Shown: positions 31,943-41,243, counted from the stretch's first letter. The stretch is DNA of 64,000 nt from Hymenobacter jeongseonensis (GCF_015694725.1 NZ_JADQDQ010000001.1:248001-312000); one strand, 5' to 3'. Numbers and translations are program-made. The notes: generated by a model not told the origin, from the sequence alone.

Positions 31943-33100
31943 TTAGCTATTGGCGGTTGGGGGAATGAGCACGGGCTTGATGCAATTGTCAAGCTTAGCC
32001 GAGAAAATGCGGTAGCCATCGGCCACTTCCTCTAGGGGGATGCGGTGCGTAATCAGCTCGCTGGGTTTGAGAATGCCGTTCATGACGTGTTCAATCAGGC
32101 GGGGCAGGTGGCGCTTCACCGAGGCCTGGTTGCCGCGCATGGTGATGCCCTTATTTATCATGTTGCCAATGGGCACCAGGTTATCGGTGGGGCCGTACAC
32201 GCCCACAATGGATACCACGCCGCCTTTGCGCACCGAGTTGATGGCCCAGTGCAGCGCCGTGGCCGAGCCGGCCTGCAGCAGCAGCTTGCGCCCGGTGATG
32301 GTTTGCATGGCATTGCCGGCGGCCTCGGCCCCCACGGCGTCGATGCAGGCGTCGGCGCCAATCCAATCGGTTTGTTTCTTAATGAACATAACCGGGTCGT
32401 CCATGTCGCTTTCGAAGTTGTAGGCTTCGCACTTGGCGAAATTCTTGGCGAATTCAAGTCGATAGTCTTCTTTGTCGATGATGATGACGCGGCCGGCGCC
32501 AAACAGCCAGCAGCATCGCGCCGCCATGATGCCCACCGGGCCCGCGCCAAACACCACCACCGTATCGCCGGGCTGAATGCCGGCCATTTCGGCGGCTTGG
32601 TAGCCGGTCGGGGTGATGTCGGTGAGCAGCACGGCATCGTCGAGGCTCATGCCTTCCGGAATTAGCGTGGGACCGAAGTTGGCGTAGGGCACCCGCGCGT
32701 ACTCGGCTTGGCCACCGTTGTGGCCGCCCCCCGTGTGCGCATACCCTAAGAAGCCGCCCACGGCCGTGGCCTCGGAGTTGGATTCGTGGCAGTTGCCGAA
32801 CATGCCCTGCTTACAGAAAATACAGCGCCCGCAGGCAATGTTGAACGGCACCATTACCCGGTCGCCCACTTTTACATTCGTTACCTCGGAGCCAATTTCT
32901 ACGATTTCGCCAACAAATTCATGCCCAAACGTCATTCCGACGCGGGTATCCGGCACGTTGCCGTTGTACAGGTGCAGGTCAGACCCGCAAATACAGGTGC
33001 GCAGTATCCGGACAATTGCATCCTCGGGATGCAAAATTTCGGGCATGGGCTTTTGAACAGCGCGGACCCTTTTCGGGCCCCTGAAATCCATTGCTAGCAT
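31943..33100 (-). CDS. zinc-dependent alcohol dehydrogenase (formaldehyde-dehydrogenase-like)
   Basis: A 385-residue medium-chain dehydrogenase. Catalytic-zinc ligands are around CICGSD (Cys38) and GHE (60-61); the structural zinc has Cys90, 93, 96 and 104 (CGRCIFCKQGMFGNC). The NAD-binding loop is VVVFGAGPVGIMAARCC. The GGHNGGQAEYARVPYAN segment and the length point to the glutathione-independent formaldehyde dehydrogenase-like subgroup. Substrate is not proven by sequence. First gene of a two-gene unit with the small membrane protein; its 5' leader contains two palindromes (33262-33327). Confidence 0.92.
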   Translation of the reverse strand: MLAMDFRGPKRVRAVQKPMPEILHPEDAIVRILRTCICGSDLHLYNGNVPDTRVGMTFGHEFVGEIVEIGSEVTNVKVGDRVMVPFNIACGRCIFCKQGMFGNCHESNSEATAVGGFLGYAHTGGGHNGGQAEYARVPYANFGPTLIPEGMSLDDAVLLTDITPTGYQAAEMAGIQPGDTVVVFGAGPVGIMAARCCWLFGAGRVIIIDKEDYRLEFAKNFAKCEAYNFESDMDDPVMFIKKQTDWIGADACIDAVGAEAAGNAMQTITGRKLLLQAGSATALHWAINSVRKGGVVSIVGVYGPTDNLVPIGNMINKGITMRGNQASVKRHLPRLIEHVMNGILKPSELITHRIPLEEVADGYRIFSAKLDNCIKPVLIPPTANS

Positions 33101-33261
33101 AGAATTAGTCGTTAAGGTGAGCGTGAGATACTGATGGTAAACTGCCGAACTTTCAATGTTTAAGCGGGTGCCTCCACTTTTGCAATTGCTTCCGGCATGG
33201 TCTAAGTCTGTACTTGCCTCATTCGGTTAAGTTGGCAGCAAGTTATTTTTGAACAGGTATT

Positions 33262-33327
33262 TAAGTACTTATCCATATCATTTATTTCCGTGCCTGCGTA
33301 TTATTACTTATACCAAGGCGTGGTATA
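33262..33327 (-). promoter_or_regulatory. palindromes in the upstream region of the alcohol dehydrogenase gene
   Basis: In the 306-base gap 33101-33406, which is AT-rich on its left two thirds, are TAAGTACTTA (33262-33271, perfect) and TATACCA, 5 nt, TGGTATA (33309-33327). Either could bind a regulator. No RNA gene or ORF is credible in the gap. Confidence 0.4.
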
Positions 33328-33339
33328 GGGGCAATAAAA

Positions 33340-33364
33340 AACGCTCAGCTGGGGGCTGAGCGTT
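33340..33364 (-). terminator. intrinsic terminator downstream of the 33407-33934 gene
   Basis: A 10-bp stem (AACGCTCAGC with GCTGAGCGTT), 5-nt loop, followed on the minus strand by a T run. Confidence 0.8.
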
Positions 33365-33406
33365 GCTTGAGCTAAATTGAGGTATTTGCCCGGGTGGTGG
33401 CAAGGG

Positions 33407-33934
33407 CTACTTCAAGCCCACCCACACCTCGGAAGCATCCTCTGCCCCAAAGCGCTCCAGGTAAAAGTCGCCGCGCTGGGTGAGTTTTTGCTTCTCCACG
33501 GCTTCGAGGGCGGCGGGATACAGCTTGTTGGGAGCCAGCAGGTAGCTCACGCCGCTGAGGCGGGCGGCCACCACGCGCTGCCCGGCCGGCACAAGGCGGT
33601 AGCGGAAGCCGGCTGGCAGGGGCCGGGTGGTATCGGCCACGGTGAAGCCGATGAAGGCGCTGATGGTGTCGTGGGCGGTTTCGGGGTCGTTGAAGTAAAG
33701 GTTGGCCAGGTCGCTGCCCCGTTTCTGCTGGGTTTGCACTTCTTTGGCGCGGCGAAACAGCTGGCCAAACTCATCGCCCCGCACGGAACCGTAGTAGGGC
33801 TGGCCCGCCAGGTACAAGGGCGTGCCCGTGGTTTCGAGGGTGACTTTGGGGTCGCGGGTGCCGCCCAGGTAAACGTAGGTGCCGGCTGCAACCAGCGTGA
33901 GCAGAATAATAGCGAGAAAAAGGTAACGGGTCAT
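33407..33934 (-). CDS. membrane-anchored protein, possible GyrI-like fold
   Basis: A 175-residue protein with one N-terminal helix (about 3-23, YLFLAIILLTLVAAGTYVYLG) that anchors a periplasmic domain. The C-terminal half (FRYRLVPAGQRVVAARLSGV, LYPAALEAVEKQKLTQRGDFYLERFGAEDASEVWVGLK) has the strand order and final hydrophobic strand seen in GyrI/SOUL-type small-molecule-binding proteins, but the match is only by eye. Function unknown. It follows the MdlB-like exporter with a 42-base gap on the same strand and ends in a terminator, so the two probably form a transcription unit. Confidence 0.7.
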   Translation of the reverse strand: MTRYLFLAIILLTLVAAGTYVYLGGTRDPKVTLETTGTPLYLAGQPYYGSVRGDEFGQLFRRAKEVQTQQKRGSDLANLYFNDPETAHDTISAFIGFTVADTTRPLPAGFRYRLVPAGQRVVAARLSGVSYLLAPNKLYPAALEAVEKQKLTQRGDFYLERFGAEDASEVWVGLK

Positions 33935-33976
33935 ACGGGCAGCTATCAGGGGGCAGTAGTTGGAGAAGCCGGCGGG

Positions 33977-35812
33977 CTAAGAAGCTTCGGGCAATTGGCC
34001 TTTGCCGGTCACTATTTCTTCGTTGCTGGCCGATAATTCGTGGTCGTGAACCACGTACTGCATGCGGTAGAGCTGGGCGTAGTAGCCGCCCTCAATGCGC
34101 AGCAGCTCATCGTGGGTGCCGGTTTCTTTGATTTCACCCTTGTCGAGGACGATGATTTTGTCGGCTTTTTGGATGGTGCTCAGGCGGTGGGCGATAACGA
34201 GCGAGGTGCGGCCCTGCATCAGCTTTTCGATGGCGGCCTGAATCAGCTCTTCGGTTTCCGAATCGACCGAAGACGTGGCTTCGTCGAGCACAATGACGCG
34301 GGGCTGGTACACCATGGCCCGCACAAAGCTGATGAGCTGGCGCTGGCCCACCGAGAGCGTGGCGCCGCGTTCCATCACGGGGTAGCCAAGGCCATTGGGC
34401 AGGCGCTCGATGAAGCGGCGGGCGCCCACAAGGTCGGCCGCTTCCCAAATTTGGGCGTCGGTGATAGCCTTGTTGCCAAGCGTGATGTTGTCGCGGATGC
34501 TGCCGGCAAAGAGGAAAACGTCCTGGAGCACCACGCCGATTTGCCGGCGCAGCAAGCTCAGGTCGTACTCGCGCAGGTCGCGGCCGTCGATGCGGATGCT
34601 GCCTTCCTGGATGTCGTAGAAGCGACTCAGCAGGTTGATGATGCTGGTTTTGCCGGCACCGGTGGCGCCCACAAAGGCAATGGTCTGGCCCGGCTGCACC
34701 CGGAAGCTGATGTCTTTGAGCACCCAGTCAGGCTCATTGTAGGCGAACTTGACGTTCTTGAACTCCACATCGCCCTTGATTTCAGCCGGAGCGTAGGTGC
34801 CGGTGGTGGCCACCAGGTCCTTGTTGTCGAGTAGTTTCAGAAGGCGCTCGGTGCTCACTAGGCCCAACTGCAGGGTATTGAAACGGTCGGCAATCTGGCG
34901 GATGGGGCGGAAGAACAGGGCGTTGTACATGATGAAGGCGATGAGCGCGCCCTTGGAAATCGTGCCCTCAATCTGGCCCTGGGCGGCGTACCACACCAGC
35001 AAACCCACCCCGATGGCGCCCAGCACCTCGGCCACTGGAAAGTAGATGCTGTAGTAGAGCACCGAGCGGATGTGGGCGTCGGTGTGCTCCTTGTTGATGG
35101 CCTCGAACTTGCGAAACTCACGCTCCTCGTTGTTGAAAATTTGCACCACGTTCATGCCCGTGAGGTGCTCCTGCACGAAAGAGTTGAGCTTGGCCACGGC
35201 GTTGCGTACGTCCTGAAACGACTTCTTAATTTTCTCCTTGAACACGTAAGTTGAGAAGAGCAGCGGCGGAATCACCGACAGGCTGATTAAGGTGAGCCGC
35301 CAGTCGATGTAAAACATGAAGGCCATGATAAAGAGCAACTGCAAGATGTCGCCCGCCATCGCCGCCAGGCCTTCACTGAAGACATCCGACAGCGTTTCCA
35401 CGTCCGAAATGTTGCGCGTGACCAGTACGCCGATGGGCGTGCGGTCGAAGAAGCTGAGCTTGAGGTTGAGCAGGTGCTGGTAGAGGTCGGTGCGGATGTC
35501 GCGCACAATGTACTGGCCGAGCCAGCCGCCGTAGTAGGTCTGCAAATAGCTCACGCCGGCGTGGCCCACCAACAGCACCAGCAGCAGCCCAAACATGGCG
35601 TTGAGACTCTGCGTGTCGCCCTGCTCGATGCTCACATCGACCATGCGCTGAATGAGAAACGGCCGGAGCGTGCCCAGCACAGCCGTGGCCACGGTGAGAA
35701 AAATCAGGCCGATAAACACGCGCCGGTAGGGCCGCACGTATGCCAGCAGGCGGCGCAGCACGGCCCAATCGAATACCTGGCCGGTTTTAGGAGCGGAAGG
35801 GGTGGGAGTCAT
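33977..35812 (-). CDS. ABC exporter half-transporter, MdlB-like (LSVGQ signature)
   Basis: A 611-residue fused exporter: six membrane helices (from about residue 28) and a C-terminal ATPase domain. Walker A is GATGAGKTS and Walker B VIVLDEATSSVD is intact with catalytic Glu, but the ABC signature reads LSVGQ instead of LSGGQ, the combination seen in E. coli MdlB/SmdB. It therefore complements the MdlA-like half at 28516-30300, which has a canonical signature and a defective Walker B. The two are 3.7 kb apart on opposite strands. Substrate unknown. The downstream membrane-anchored gene probably shares its transcript. Confidence 0.92.
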   Translation of the reverse strand: MTPTPSAPKTGQVFDWAVLRRLLAYVRPYRRVFIGLIFLTVATAVLGTLRPFLIQRMVDVSIEQGDTQSLNAMFGLLLVLLVGHAGVSYLQTYYGGWLGQYIVRDIRTDLYQHLLNLKLSFFDRTPIGVLVTRNISDVETLSDVFSEGLAAMAGDILQLLFIMAFMFYIDWRLTLISLSVIPPLLFSTYVFKEKIKKSFQDVRNAVAKLNSFVQEHLTGMNVVQIFNNEEREFRKFEAINKEHTDAHIRSVLYYSIYFPVAEVLGAIGVGLLVWYAAQGQIEGTISKGALIAFIMYNALFFRPIRQIADRFNTLQLGLVSTERLLKLLDNKDLVATTGTYAPAEIKGDVEFKNVKFAYNEPDWVLKDISFRVQPGQTIAFVGATGAGKTSIINLLSRFYDIQEGSIRIDGRDLREYDLSLLRRQIGVVLQDVFLFAGSIRDNITLGNKAITDAQIWEAADLVGARRFIERLPNGLGYPVMERGATLSVGQRQLISFVRAMVYQPRVIVLDEATSSVDSETEELIQAAIEKLMQGRTSLVIAHRLSTIQKADKIIVLDKGEIKETGTHDELLRIEGGYYAQLYRMQYVVHDHELSASNEEIVTGKGQLPEAS

Positions 35813-35959
35813 AAGTCAGGCAAAGGTCGGGACTGCGGCGTTAGCGGGCCACGGGATGAGTGCCCTCGTCGCCGCCACCTTCCTCCTTAACAAGCAACCG
35901 CGCGCGAAAGCGGCGGTCCCGTAGAAAATCACGTCGGCCCGCGGGCGGAGCCGGCGATT

Positions 35960-36433
35960 TTAGGACATGGGAAGCAGGCCCGAAATGCCTTTGACATTCA
36001 GGCGGGCGAAGCGTTTCACCCGCTCGAATCGGCTCTGGGTTTCGGCCAGCTCTTCGTCTTTAGGCCGCGGGGTGGAGGTGTGCGAATCAAGCAGCTCAAA
36101 CACGGAGGCCGCAATGTCGATGTAGCCGAGCAGCAGCAGGTAAAGCTGCTTCTTTTCCGCCTCCGCATAATTTTTGGTGCGGATGGCCTTGGTCAGCGTA
36201 TCGAGCTGCGCGGTTTCGTCCGTAAACAGGTCGCGCAAGGCCCGGCGCTCCCGGTCGTAGTCCGCCAGCTGCTCGGCCGTGGCCGAGGAAGCGGCAAAGG
36301 GGAAGGCCTCCGCAAAGGCAACTGCCTTCCGAAACGCGCTTTCGGCCGCGTACACCGTGGCTAGGTGTTTTTCCAGGCTGGTCCATAAACCCAGGCGGGC
36401 TTTGTCAAAGACGGTAGGGGCGGGGCTCTCCAC
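35960..36433 (-). CDS. hypothetical helical protein
   Basis: A 157-residue soluble protein that I do not recognise. It is predicted almost wholly alpha-helical: LGLWTSLEKHLATVYAAESAFRKAVAFAEAF, a central region with DYDRERRALRDLFTDETAQLDTL and a hydrophobic stretch (LYLLLLGYIDIAASVFELLDS, about 101-121) that is too polar on its flanks to be a sure membrane segment. A four-helix-bundle type fold is possible. A clean -7 box TACCTTTG (minus strand, 36460-36467) lies 27 bases before the ATG, which supports it as a real gene. Confidence 0.65.
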   Translation of the reverse strand: MESPAPTVFDKARLGLWTSLEKHLATVYAAESAFRKAVAFAEAFPFAASSATAEQLADYDRERRALRDLFTDETAQLDTLTKAIRTKNYAEAEKKQLYLLLLGYIDIAASVFELLDSHTSTPRPKDEELAETQSRFERVKRFARLNVKGISGLLPMS

Positions 36434-36542
36434 GGGTGCTTGTTTCGGGTGATGAGCGACAAAGGTACTTTCCGGCCAACGGGCGGGCGCATTGGGCGGC
36501 TAGGTGCATCTTTGGGCCTCCACTTTCTACCGTACCACGCGC

Positions 36543-37640
36543 ATGCCATTATTTTTCCGGCCCTTCCTCATTCTACTCGGCCTGCTGCTAGCCGCCGGTC
36601 CCGCTCGGGCCCAAACTATTAATGTTGACGCCGTGACGCGGTATTGGGAAATCACCGAAGGGCTGCGGCAAAACCGGCCCCTCACCGACCAGATGTGGCA
36701 GGATTTTCTGGAAATCCCCGGCAATAAAATTTACGTGCGCGGCATCTACTCAGCCGCCAACTTAGCGGCCTACCGCCGGGCCATCGAAGTGGTGTACATG
36801 CCGCGCCACGACTCGTTGCTGCAAGTCAAGCTGAAAAATAAGGTGTGGTACTACTTGATGGTAAACGACTACAAGGAGCGGGAGGCCGTGTACCGGAATT
36901 ACGTAGCCAACGTCGTCAGGAACCCCGGCTCCCGAGACATGATGTATCAATACGCGTATGAATACCTGCCCGCCCGGGCCCACACCAAGGTTCCGGATTT
37001 GCAGATTTACTACGAAGCCCTGGGCAATGACGCCACCTCGCAGGCCGAAGGACTGTTTTATAGCCTGCGGGCCGTGCTCGATGCCAACGAGGTAAAGCCC
37101 GGCCTGCTGGAAGGCCACGAAATGCACCACCAGCTGCGCCCCGGAAAGGATTTTGGCACCATTGCCGCCGAAGACGAAGGCTTAATTGGAATATTAGCCA
37201 GCATGCAAAACGAAGGCATCGCCGACCTGATAGACAAGCCCCTGACCATGGGCATGCCCGGCGACCCCCGGGGCATCCGTGAGTGGGCAATGGCCCCCGC
37301 GCCCGGCTTTATCAACAAGATGGATTCTGCCATTCAGGCCCGGGCCCGCGGCGGAGCACCGGCTACGGGCCGGTACTACCGGCAGCTTTCCAATGGCTCA
37401 AACGGCCACCTGCCGGGCTTCTTCATGTCGTCGGTCATCGAAAAAAATGGCTACAAAAAGCAGCTCCTGACAACTTGCGACGACCCCTTCGCCTTCGTGA
37501 CACTTTACCAGAAAGCTGCCAAAAAAGACAAATCACACCCGCCGCTCTTTTCGGTGGCTTCAATAACGTACCTCAACCAGCTGGCGCGTAAATACGCCAA
37601 GCCCCGCCCGGCGCCTGCCAGCGCGAGTGCCGCGCCCTGA
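36543..37640 (+). CDS. DUF5700 putative zinc-dependent peptidase
   Basis: A 365-residue exported protein: signal peptide MPLFFRPFLILLGLLLAAGPARA, cleavage near residue 23. The zinc signature HEMHH (192-196) is an HExxH motif in the family context GLLEGHEMHHQLRP, with a downstream Glu-rich segment (AEDEGLIGILASMQNEGIADLIDKP, about 205-230) that can provide the third ligand. This is the DUF5700 family, putative gluzincin-like peptidases of Bacteroidota; no substrate is known. ATG 36543 chosen because it begins the signal peptide. Its last 40 residues are Lys/Ala/Pro-rich. It ends 13 bases from convergent truA with no terminator. Confidence 0.85.
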   Translation: MPLFFRPFLILLGLLLAAGPARAQTINVDAVTRYWEITEGLRQNRPLTDQMWQDFLEIPGNKIYVRGIYSAANLAAYRRAIEVVYMPRHDSLLQVKLKNKVWYYLMVNDYKEREAVYRNYVANVVRNPGSRDMMYQYAYEYLPARAHTKVPDLQIYYEALGNDATSQAEGLFYSLRAVLDANEVKPGLLEGHEMHHQLRPGKDFGTIAAEDEGLIGILASMQNEGIADLIDKPLTMGMPGDPRGIREWAMAPAPGFINKMDSAIQARARGGAPATGRYYRQLSNGSNGHLPGFFMSSVIEKNGYKKQLLTTCDDPFAFVTLYQKAAKKDKSHPPLFSVASITYLNQLARKYAKPRPAPASASAAP

Positions 37641-37653
37641 TGCTCCGCCGAGG

Positions 37654-38415
37654 TTATTGAATGGATGGCACAATGCCCGGCCCGTATTCCACCTTGCTCA
37701 GAAACAGCCCCCGTGCCGGGGCCGCGCCGCCGGCATCGACGCGACGCTGGGCCCACAACAGCTCCTGAAACTGCTTGGGCGTCATCTTGCCCCGGCCCAC
37801 GTCGAGCAGCGTGCCCACCACCAGCCGCACCATGCCCCGCACAAAGCGGTTGGCCCGAATGCGGAACACGAGGCCGCCCGGCGCGGGGTGCCAGCCCGCC
37901 TCGTAGAGGTAGCACACGTAGTGGTCGACGCCGCCTTTCACTTTCGAGAACGAGGTGAAATCAAACTGCCCAATCATGCAGGCTGCCGCTTCGTTCATGG
38001 CCGCCACGTCGGGCGTGCGGTCCAGGTGCAAAGCGTGGTCGCGCCGGAATGGGTCGGGGCTGGGCGTGAGCACAAAGTAGTCGTAGGTCCGCTCTTCGGC
38101 TGAGAAGCGGGCGTGGTCGGTGTCGGCCACGGGGTGCAGGCGTAGGGCGGCAATGTCGGAGGGCAGGGCGCGGCGCAGGCGGTAGAGCAGGAGGTCCAGC
38201 GTCAGGGCTTCGGGCAGCTCAGCGTCGAAATGTGCTACTTGGTGGCTGGCGTGCACGCCCGTATCGGTGCGCCCGCTGCCCAGGCTGTGGATGGACTGGC
38301 GCAGCACCTGCGAGAGGCAGCGGTCCACTTCGGCCTGCACAGTGAGGGTGTTGGGCTGCACCTGCCAGCCGTGGTAGCGCGTGCCGTCGTAGGCAAAATG
38401 AAGGAAATACCGCAT
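37654..38415 (-). CDS. truA: tRNA pseudouridine synthase A
   Basis: TruA converts uridines 38-40 in the anticodon stem-loop of tRNAs to pseudouridine. The 253-residue protein starts MRYFLHFAYDGTRYHGWQ and carries the catalytic aspartate Asp51 in GSGRTDTGVHASHQVAHF. Length is normal. ATG 38415 is preferred over a TTG three codons upstream. A TACTTTTG on the minus strand (38422-38429) is a fair -7 box right before the ATG, implying a nearly leaderless transcript or another promoter further upstream. Confidence 0.95.
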   Translation of the reverse strand: MRYFLHFAYDGTRYHGWQVQPNTLTVQAEVDRCLSQVLRQSIHSLGSGRTDTGVHASHQVAHFDAELPEALTLDLLLYRLRRALPSDIAALRLHPVADTDHARFSAEERTYDYFVLTPSPDPFRRDHALHLDRTPDVAAMNEAAACMIGQFDFTSFSKVKGGVDHYVCYLYEAGWHPAPGGLVFRIRANRFVRGMVRLVVGTLLDVGRGKMTPKQFQELLWAQRRVDAGGAAPARGLFLSKVEYGPGIVPSIQ

Positions 38416-38487
38416 GAGCTGCAAAAGTACGGCTGCACGCGCCGTCTGGTCCAGCCTCTAGACCAGCCGGCCATCAGGGTGCAAGGC

Positions 38488-39147
38488 TTATTTGCCAGCC
38501 ACAGGGCCGCTCCTCCTCGTCCCTACTCCCCCTTGGGTGCGCATCAGCATCTCGGTTTTGGAATTGACTTCGAGCTTGCTATACACCGACCGAATGTGAG
38601 TGCGCACCGTGTCGATGCTGACGAAGAGGCGGTCGGCGATGCGCTGGTAGCTCAGGCCCTCGGCAATGCCCTGCACTACTTCCTGCTCGCGTACCGTGAG
38701 GGGAGCGGGAGGCTCGGGGGTTGCTGGCCGGAAGTAGCGCGTGACATGGCGGGCCACGCTCGGGCTCATGGCCGAGCCTCCGGCGGCCACCTGCAGCAGG
38801 TGCTCTTTGATGAGGGGTAGGGGGGTGGTTTTTTCGAGGTAGCCCACCGCACCTTGGCGCAGGGCTTCAAACACTCGCGCCGCGTCGGTGTGCACGCTCA
38901 GCAGCACCACCTCGGCGCCGGGCAGTTGCTGCCGCAACACCGCCAGTCCTTCTATACCGGAGCGGCCGGGCAGGCCAATATCGGAGAGCACAAGGGTGGG
39001 CCGCTGGGCCAGCCCGGACAGCCCGGCCACAAATTCTTCGTGCGAGCCGGCGCACAGCACGCAGTCAAATTCGGGTTGCGCGCACAGGTAAGCAAACAGC
39101 GCGTCGCGGATGGCCTCTTGGTCTTCGATAATGCCGAGGATAATCAT
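38488..39147 (-). CDS. NarL/LuxR-family response regulator
   Basis: A 219-residue two-component response regulator. The receiver domain (1-about 125) has the acidic pair IIEDQE (7-12) and the phospho-acceptor Asp56 in LVLSDIGLPGRSG, the Thr/Ser at LLSVHTD and the Lys in YLEKTTPL. A linker leads to a LuxR-type helix-turn-helix (LTVREQEVVQGIAEGLSYQRIADRLFVSIDTVRTHIRSVYSKL). It follows its probable partner kinase gene by 101 bases on the same strand. Target genes unknown. Confidence 0.93.
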   Translation of the reverse strand: MIILGIIEDQEAIRDALFAYLCAQPEFDCVLCAGSHEEFVAGLSGLAQRPTLVLSDIGLPGRSGIEGLAVLRQQLPGAEVVLLSVHTDAARVFEALRQGAVGYLEKTTPLPLIKEHLLQVAAGGSAMSPSVARHVTRYFRPATPEPPAPLTVREQEVVQGIAEGLSYQRIADRLFVSIDTVRTHIRSVYSKLEVNSKTEMLMRTQGGVGTRRSGPVAGK

Positions 39148-39248
39148 GCCGTAAAGGTCGGGGCCAGCCACAAGCGTCGGTATCGCATGAACATGTGAAA
39201 ATCAGGGAGGAGTTTGTGGATGGGAGGTTAAAAGCCTGTCATGCTCTC

Positions 39249-41243
39249 TTACCGTAGCGGCAGGCGCACGACCACCGCTGTGCCAACACCCGCGGCCGCG
39301 AAGGTGACGCTTCCCCCCACGGCGGCGGCCCGCATCCGCATGTTGGCTAAGCCCTGCCCGCTGTTGCGGCCCACACTACTGCCGTTTCCGGGCAGGCCGC
39401 GGCCGTCATCGCCTACTTCCAGCTCCAGCTCCGGTCCCTGCCGCCGCAGTCGTACCCGCACCTGCCGGGCCTGGGCGTGCTTCACCACATTGTGCAGCGC
39501 CTCTTTGTAGATGTAGTAAAGTGTTTGGCGAGTGGCCAGGGGAAGCACGGCGGTTTCCAAACCAGCCTCGGCTGCGAAGTCCAGTTCCACCCCGGCGGGG
39601 GGCAGCACCTCGTGGGCGTGGTCGCGTAGCCGGTCGAGTAAGCTGGCCGCCGAGTCGTGGCGGGCGTCAATGCTCCACACGGCGTCGCTCATCTGGCGGG
39701 CGGCGCGCTGACTGGCCTGCTGCATCTGGTCGAGGTAGGCCTGTTGCTGGGCGGGCCCATGAATTCCCTCGCGTAGCAGCGTGCTTTGCATCGAAATCTG
39801 AGTCAGGGCGCTGCCTACCTCGTCGTGCAGGTCGGCTGCAATGCGGGTGCGCAAGGCCTGCTGGCGGGCGGCCTCGCGGCGGCGCGTGCGCCAAAGCAGG
39901 GTGCCGCCCAGCAGTGCAAGTAAGCCAATCAGGGCTGTGAAGCCCACTATTTGCTGGCGGTAGCGGAGGCGGTCCAACTCCTGCTGCTGGGCCTGCAGCC
40001 GGGTCTGCTGGGTAAGGAGGCAAATCTGGATTTGCTGCTGACTGCGGGCGAATGTTATCTGCTGGGCTGCGGCTCGCTGCTGGGTGGCTACCCCATTCAA
40101 AGTATCGGCCAAGGCAGTGGCCAGGCTTTGGTGGCGGTAGGCGGCGGCCCAGCGGCCGGCCTGGGCATTGGTCTGGGCCAGCACCCGGGCCGCGTCGCGG
40201 GCTTCGCGCCGCACCTTTAGGCGCTGGTTGGCGGCCAGGCTGCGGGCGCCGTAATACCGGGCGCTGTCGAGGCGACCGGTGGCCAGTAGTAGCCGCGCCA
40301 GCAGCAGGTCGGCGCGGGCCAACTGGCCCGCAGTGCCAGCGGCCGCCCGGCGTCGCAGCGCGTACGCGGCCGTCAGCTCCGAGGCGGGAGGGGCAAGGTG
40401 GGCGTTCATCTCGGCCAAGCTCAGCTCGTTGGGCAGCATGCCGGCGGCGTTGTACACCTTGCGCTGGTAATGGGCTACCTTGGCATAATAGTCGCGGGCT
40501 AGTCGCCAGTTTCCCTGCTCCTGGTATATCTCGGCCAGCCCCGTGTAAATGCCGGCTTGGCTCAGCGGGTCGGGCACGGTGCGGGCCAGGCGTTGGGCTT
40601 GGTCAAAGTACTGCCGGGCTGCGGCGTACTCGTCTAGGTCCGTATTGGTAAAGCCCAGTTGGATGTTATGAAACAGCTGACTTCGGCGGTCGTGGTTGGC
40701 TTGGGAAATGGCCAGCCCATCGAGGTTGGCGGTCAGGGACTCGCCGTAACGGCCTTGCTCGTTGTAGATACGGGCCAGGTTGTAGAGGCCACGCGCGTGG
40801 TTGAAGCCATCGCCCAACTGGGCAAAGTGCTTGATGGACCGCTGCGTGTAGAACTGGGCCGAATCGTAGTGGTTATCGGCGCGATAGCAGTAGCCCAGGC
40901 CAAACTCGGCGTGGGCCAGCCCTTGCAGGTAGCCCAACTGCCGGGCCAGCCGCCACGACTCCCGAAACAACTGCGCCGCCCGCGGCCCCTCGTTGGTGCG
41001 CAGGCCAAAGGCTAACTGGTAGAGCCGGTTTACCCGCACCGTATCGGGGCGCAGGTCGGAACTCAACAGCCGGCGCAGGCTGTCCTGGCGCCGCAACTCG
41101 GTCGGCTTATACTGCCGGGGCTGGGCCTGAATCCCAGCCGCAAGCCCTATAGTGAATAATATAATCCACCAACCACTTCCCCGCACCACCCAACACAGCC
41201 ATTTAGCAAGAACCATGAAGGGCAACAAAGTATTAGAAGCCAT
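39249..41243 (-). CDS. TPR-containing sensor histidine kinase (NarL-partner, HisKA_3)
   Basis: A 664-residue sensor. A signal peptide or anchor (IILFTIGLAAGIQA) leads to a periplasmic array of tetratricopeptide repeats (about 70-400), then a coiled coil rich in Gln, one membrane helix (IVGFTALIGLLALLGGTLLW), a HisKA_3 dimerisation domain with the phosphorylated His in AADLHDEVGSALTQ, and a HATPase with N box KEALHNVVKHAQA and G boxes DDGRGLPG and GQGLANM. Substrate or signal unknown. ATG 41243 is used; an upstream frame extension of 39 residues is unlike the family. The hairpin at 41355-41409 separates it from the thiolase gene upstream. Confidence 0.9.
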   Translation of the reverse strand: MASNTLLPFMVLAKWLCWVVRGSGWWIILFTIGLAAGIQAQPRQYKPTELRRQDSLRRLLSSDLRPDTVRVNRLYQLAFGLRTNEGPRAAQLFRESWRLARQLGYLQGLAHAEFGLGYCYRADNHYDSAQFYTQRSIKHFAQLGDGFNHARGLYNLARIYNEQGRYGESLTANLDGLAISQANHDRRSQLFHNIQLGFTNTDLDEYAAARQYFDQAQRLARTVPDPLSQAGIYTGLAEIYQEQGNWRLARDYYAKVAHYQRKVYNAAGMLPNELSLAEMNAHLAPPASELTAAYALRRRAAAGTAGQLARADLLLARLLLATGRLDSARYYGARSLAANQRLKVRREARDAARVLAQTNAQAGRWAAAYRHQSLATALADTLNGVATQQRAAAQQITFARSQQQIQICLLTQQTRLQAQQQELDRLRYRQQIVGFTALIGLLALLGGTLLWRTRRREAARQQALRTRIAADLHDEVGSALTQISMQSTLLREGIHGPAQQQAYLDQMQQASQRAARQMSDAVWSIDARHDSAASLLDRLRDHAHEVLPPAGVELDFAAEAGLETAVLPLATRQTLYYIYKEALHNVVKHAQARQVRVRLRRQGPELELEVGDDGRGLPGNGSSVGRNSGQGLANMRMRAAAVGGSVTFAAAGVGTAVVVRLPLR

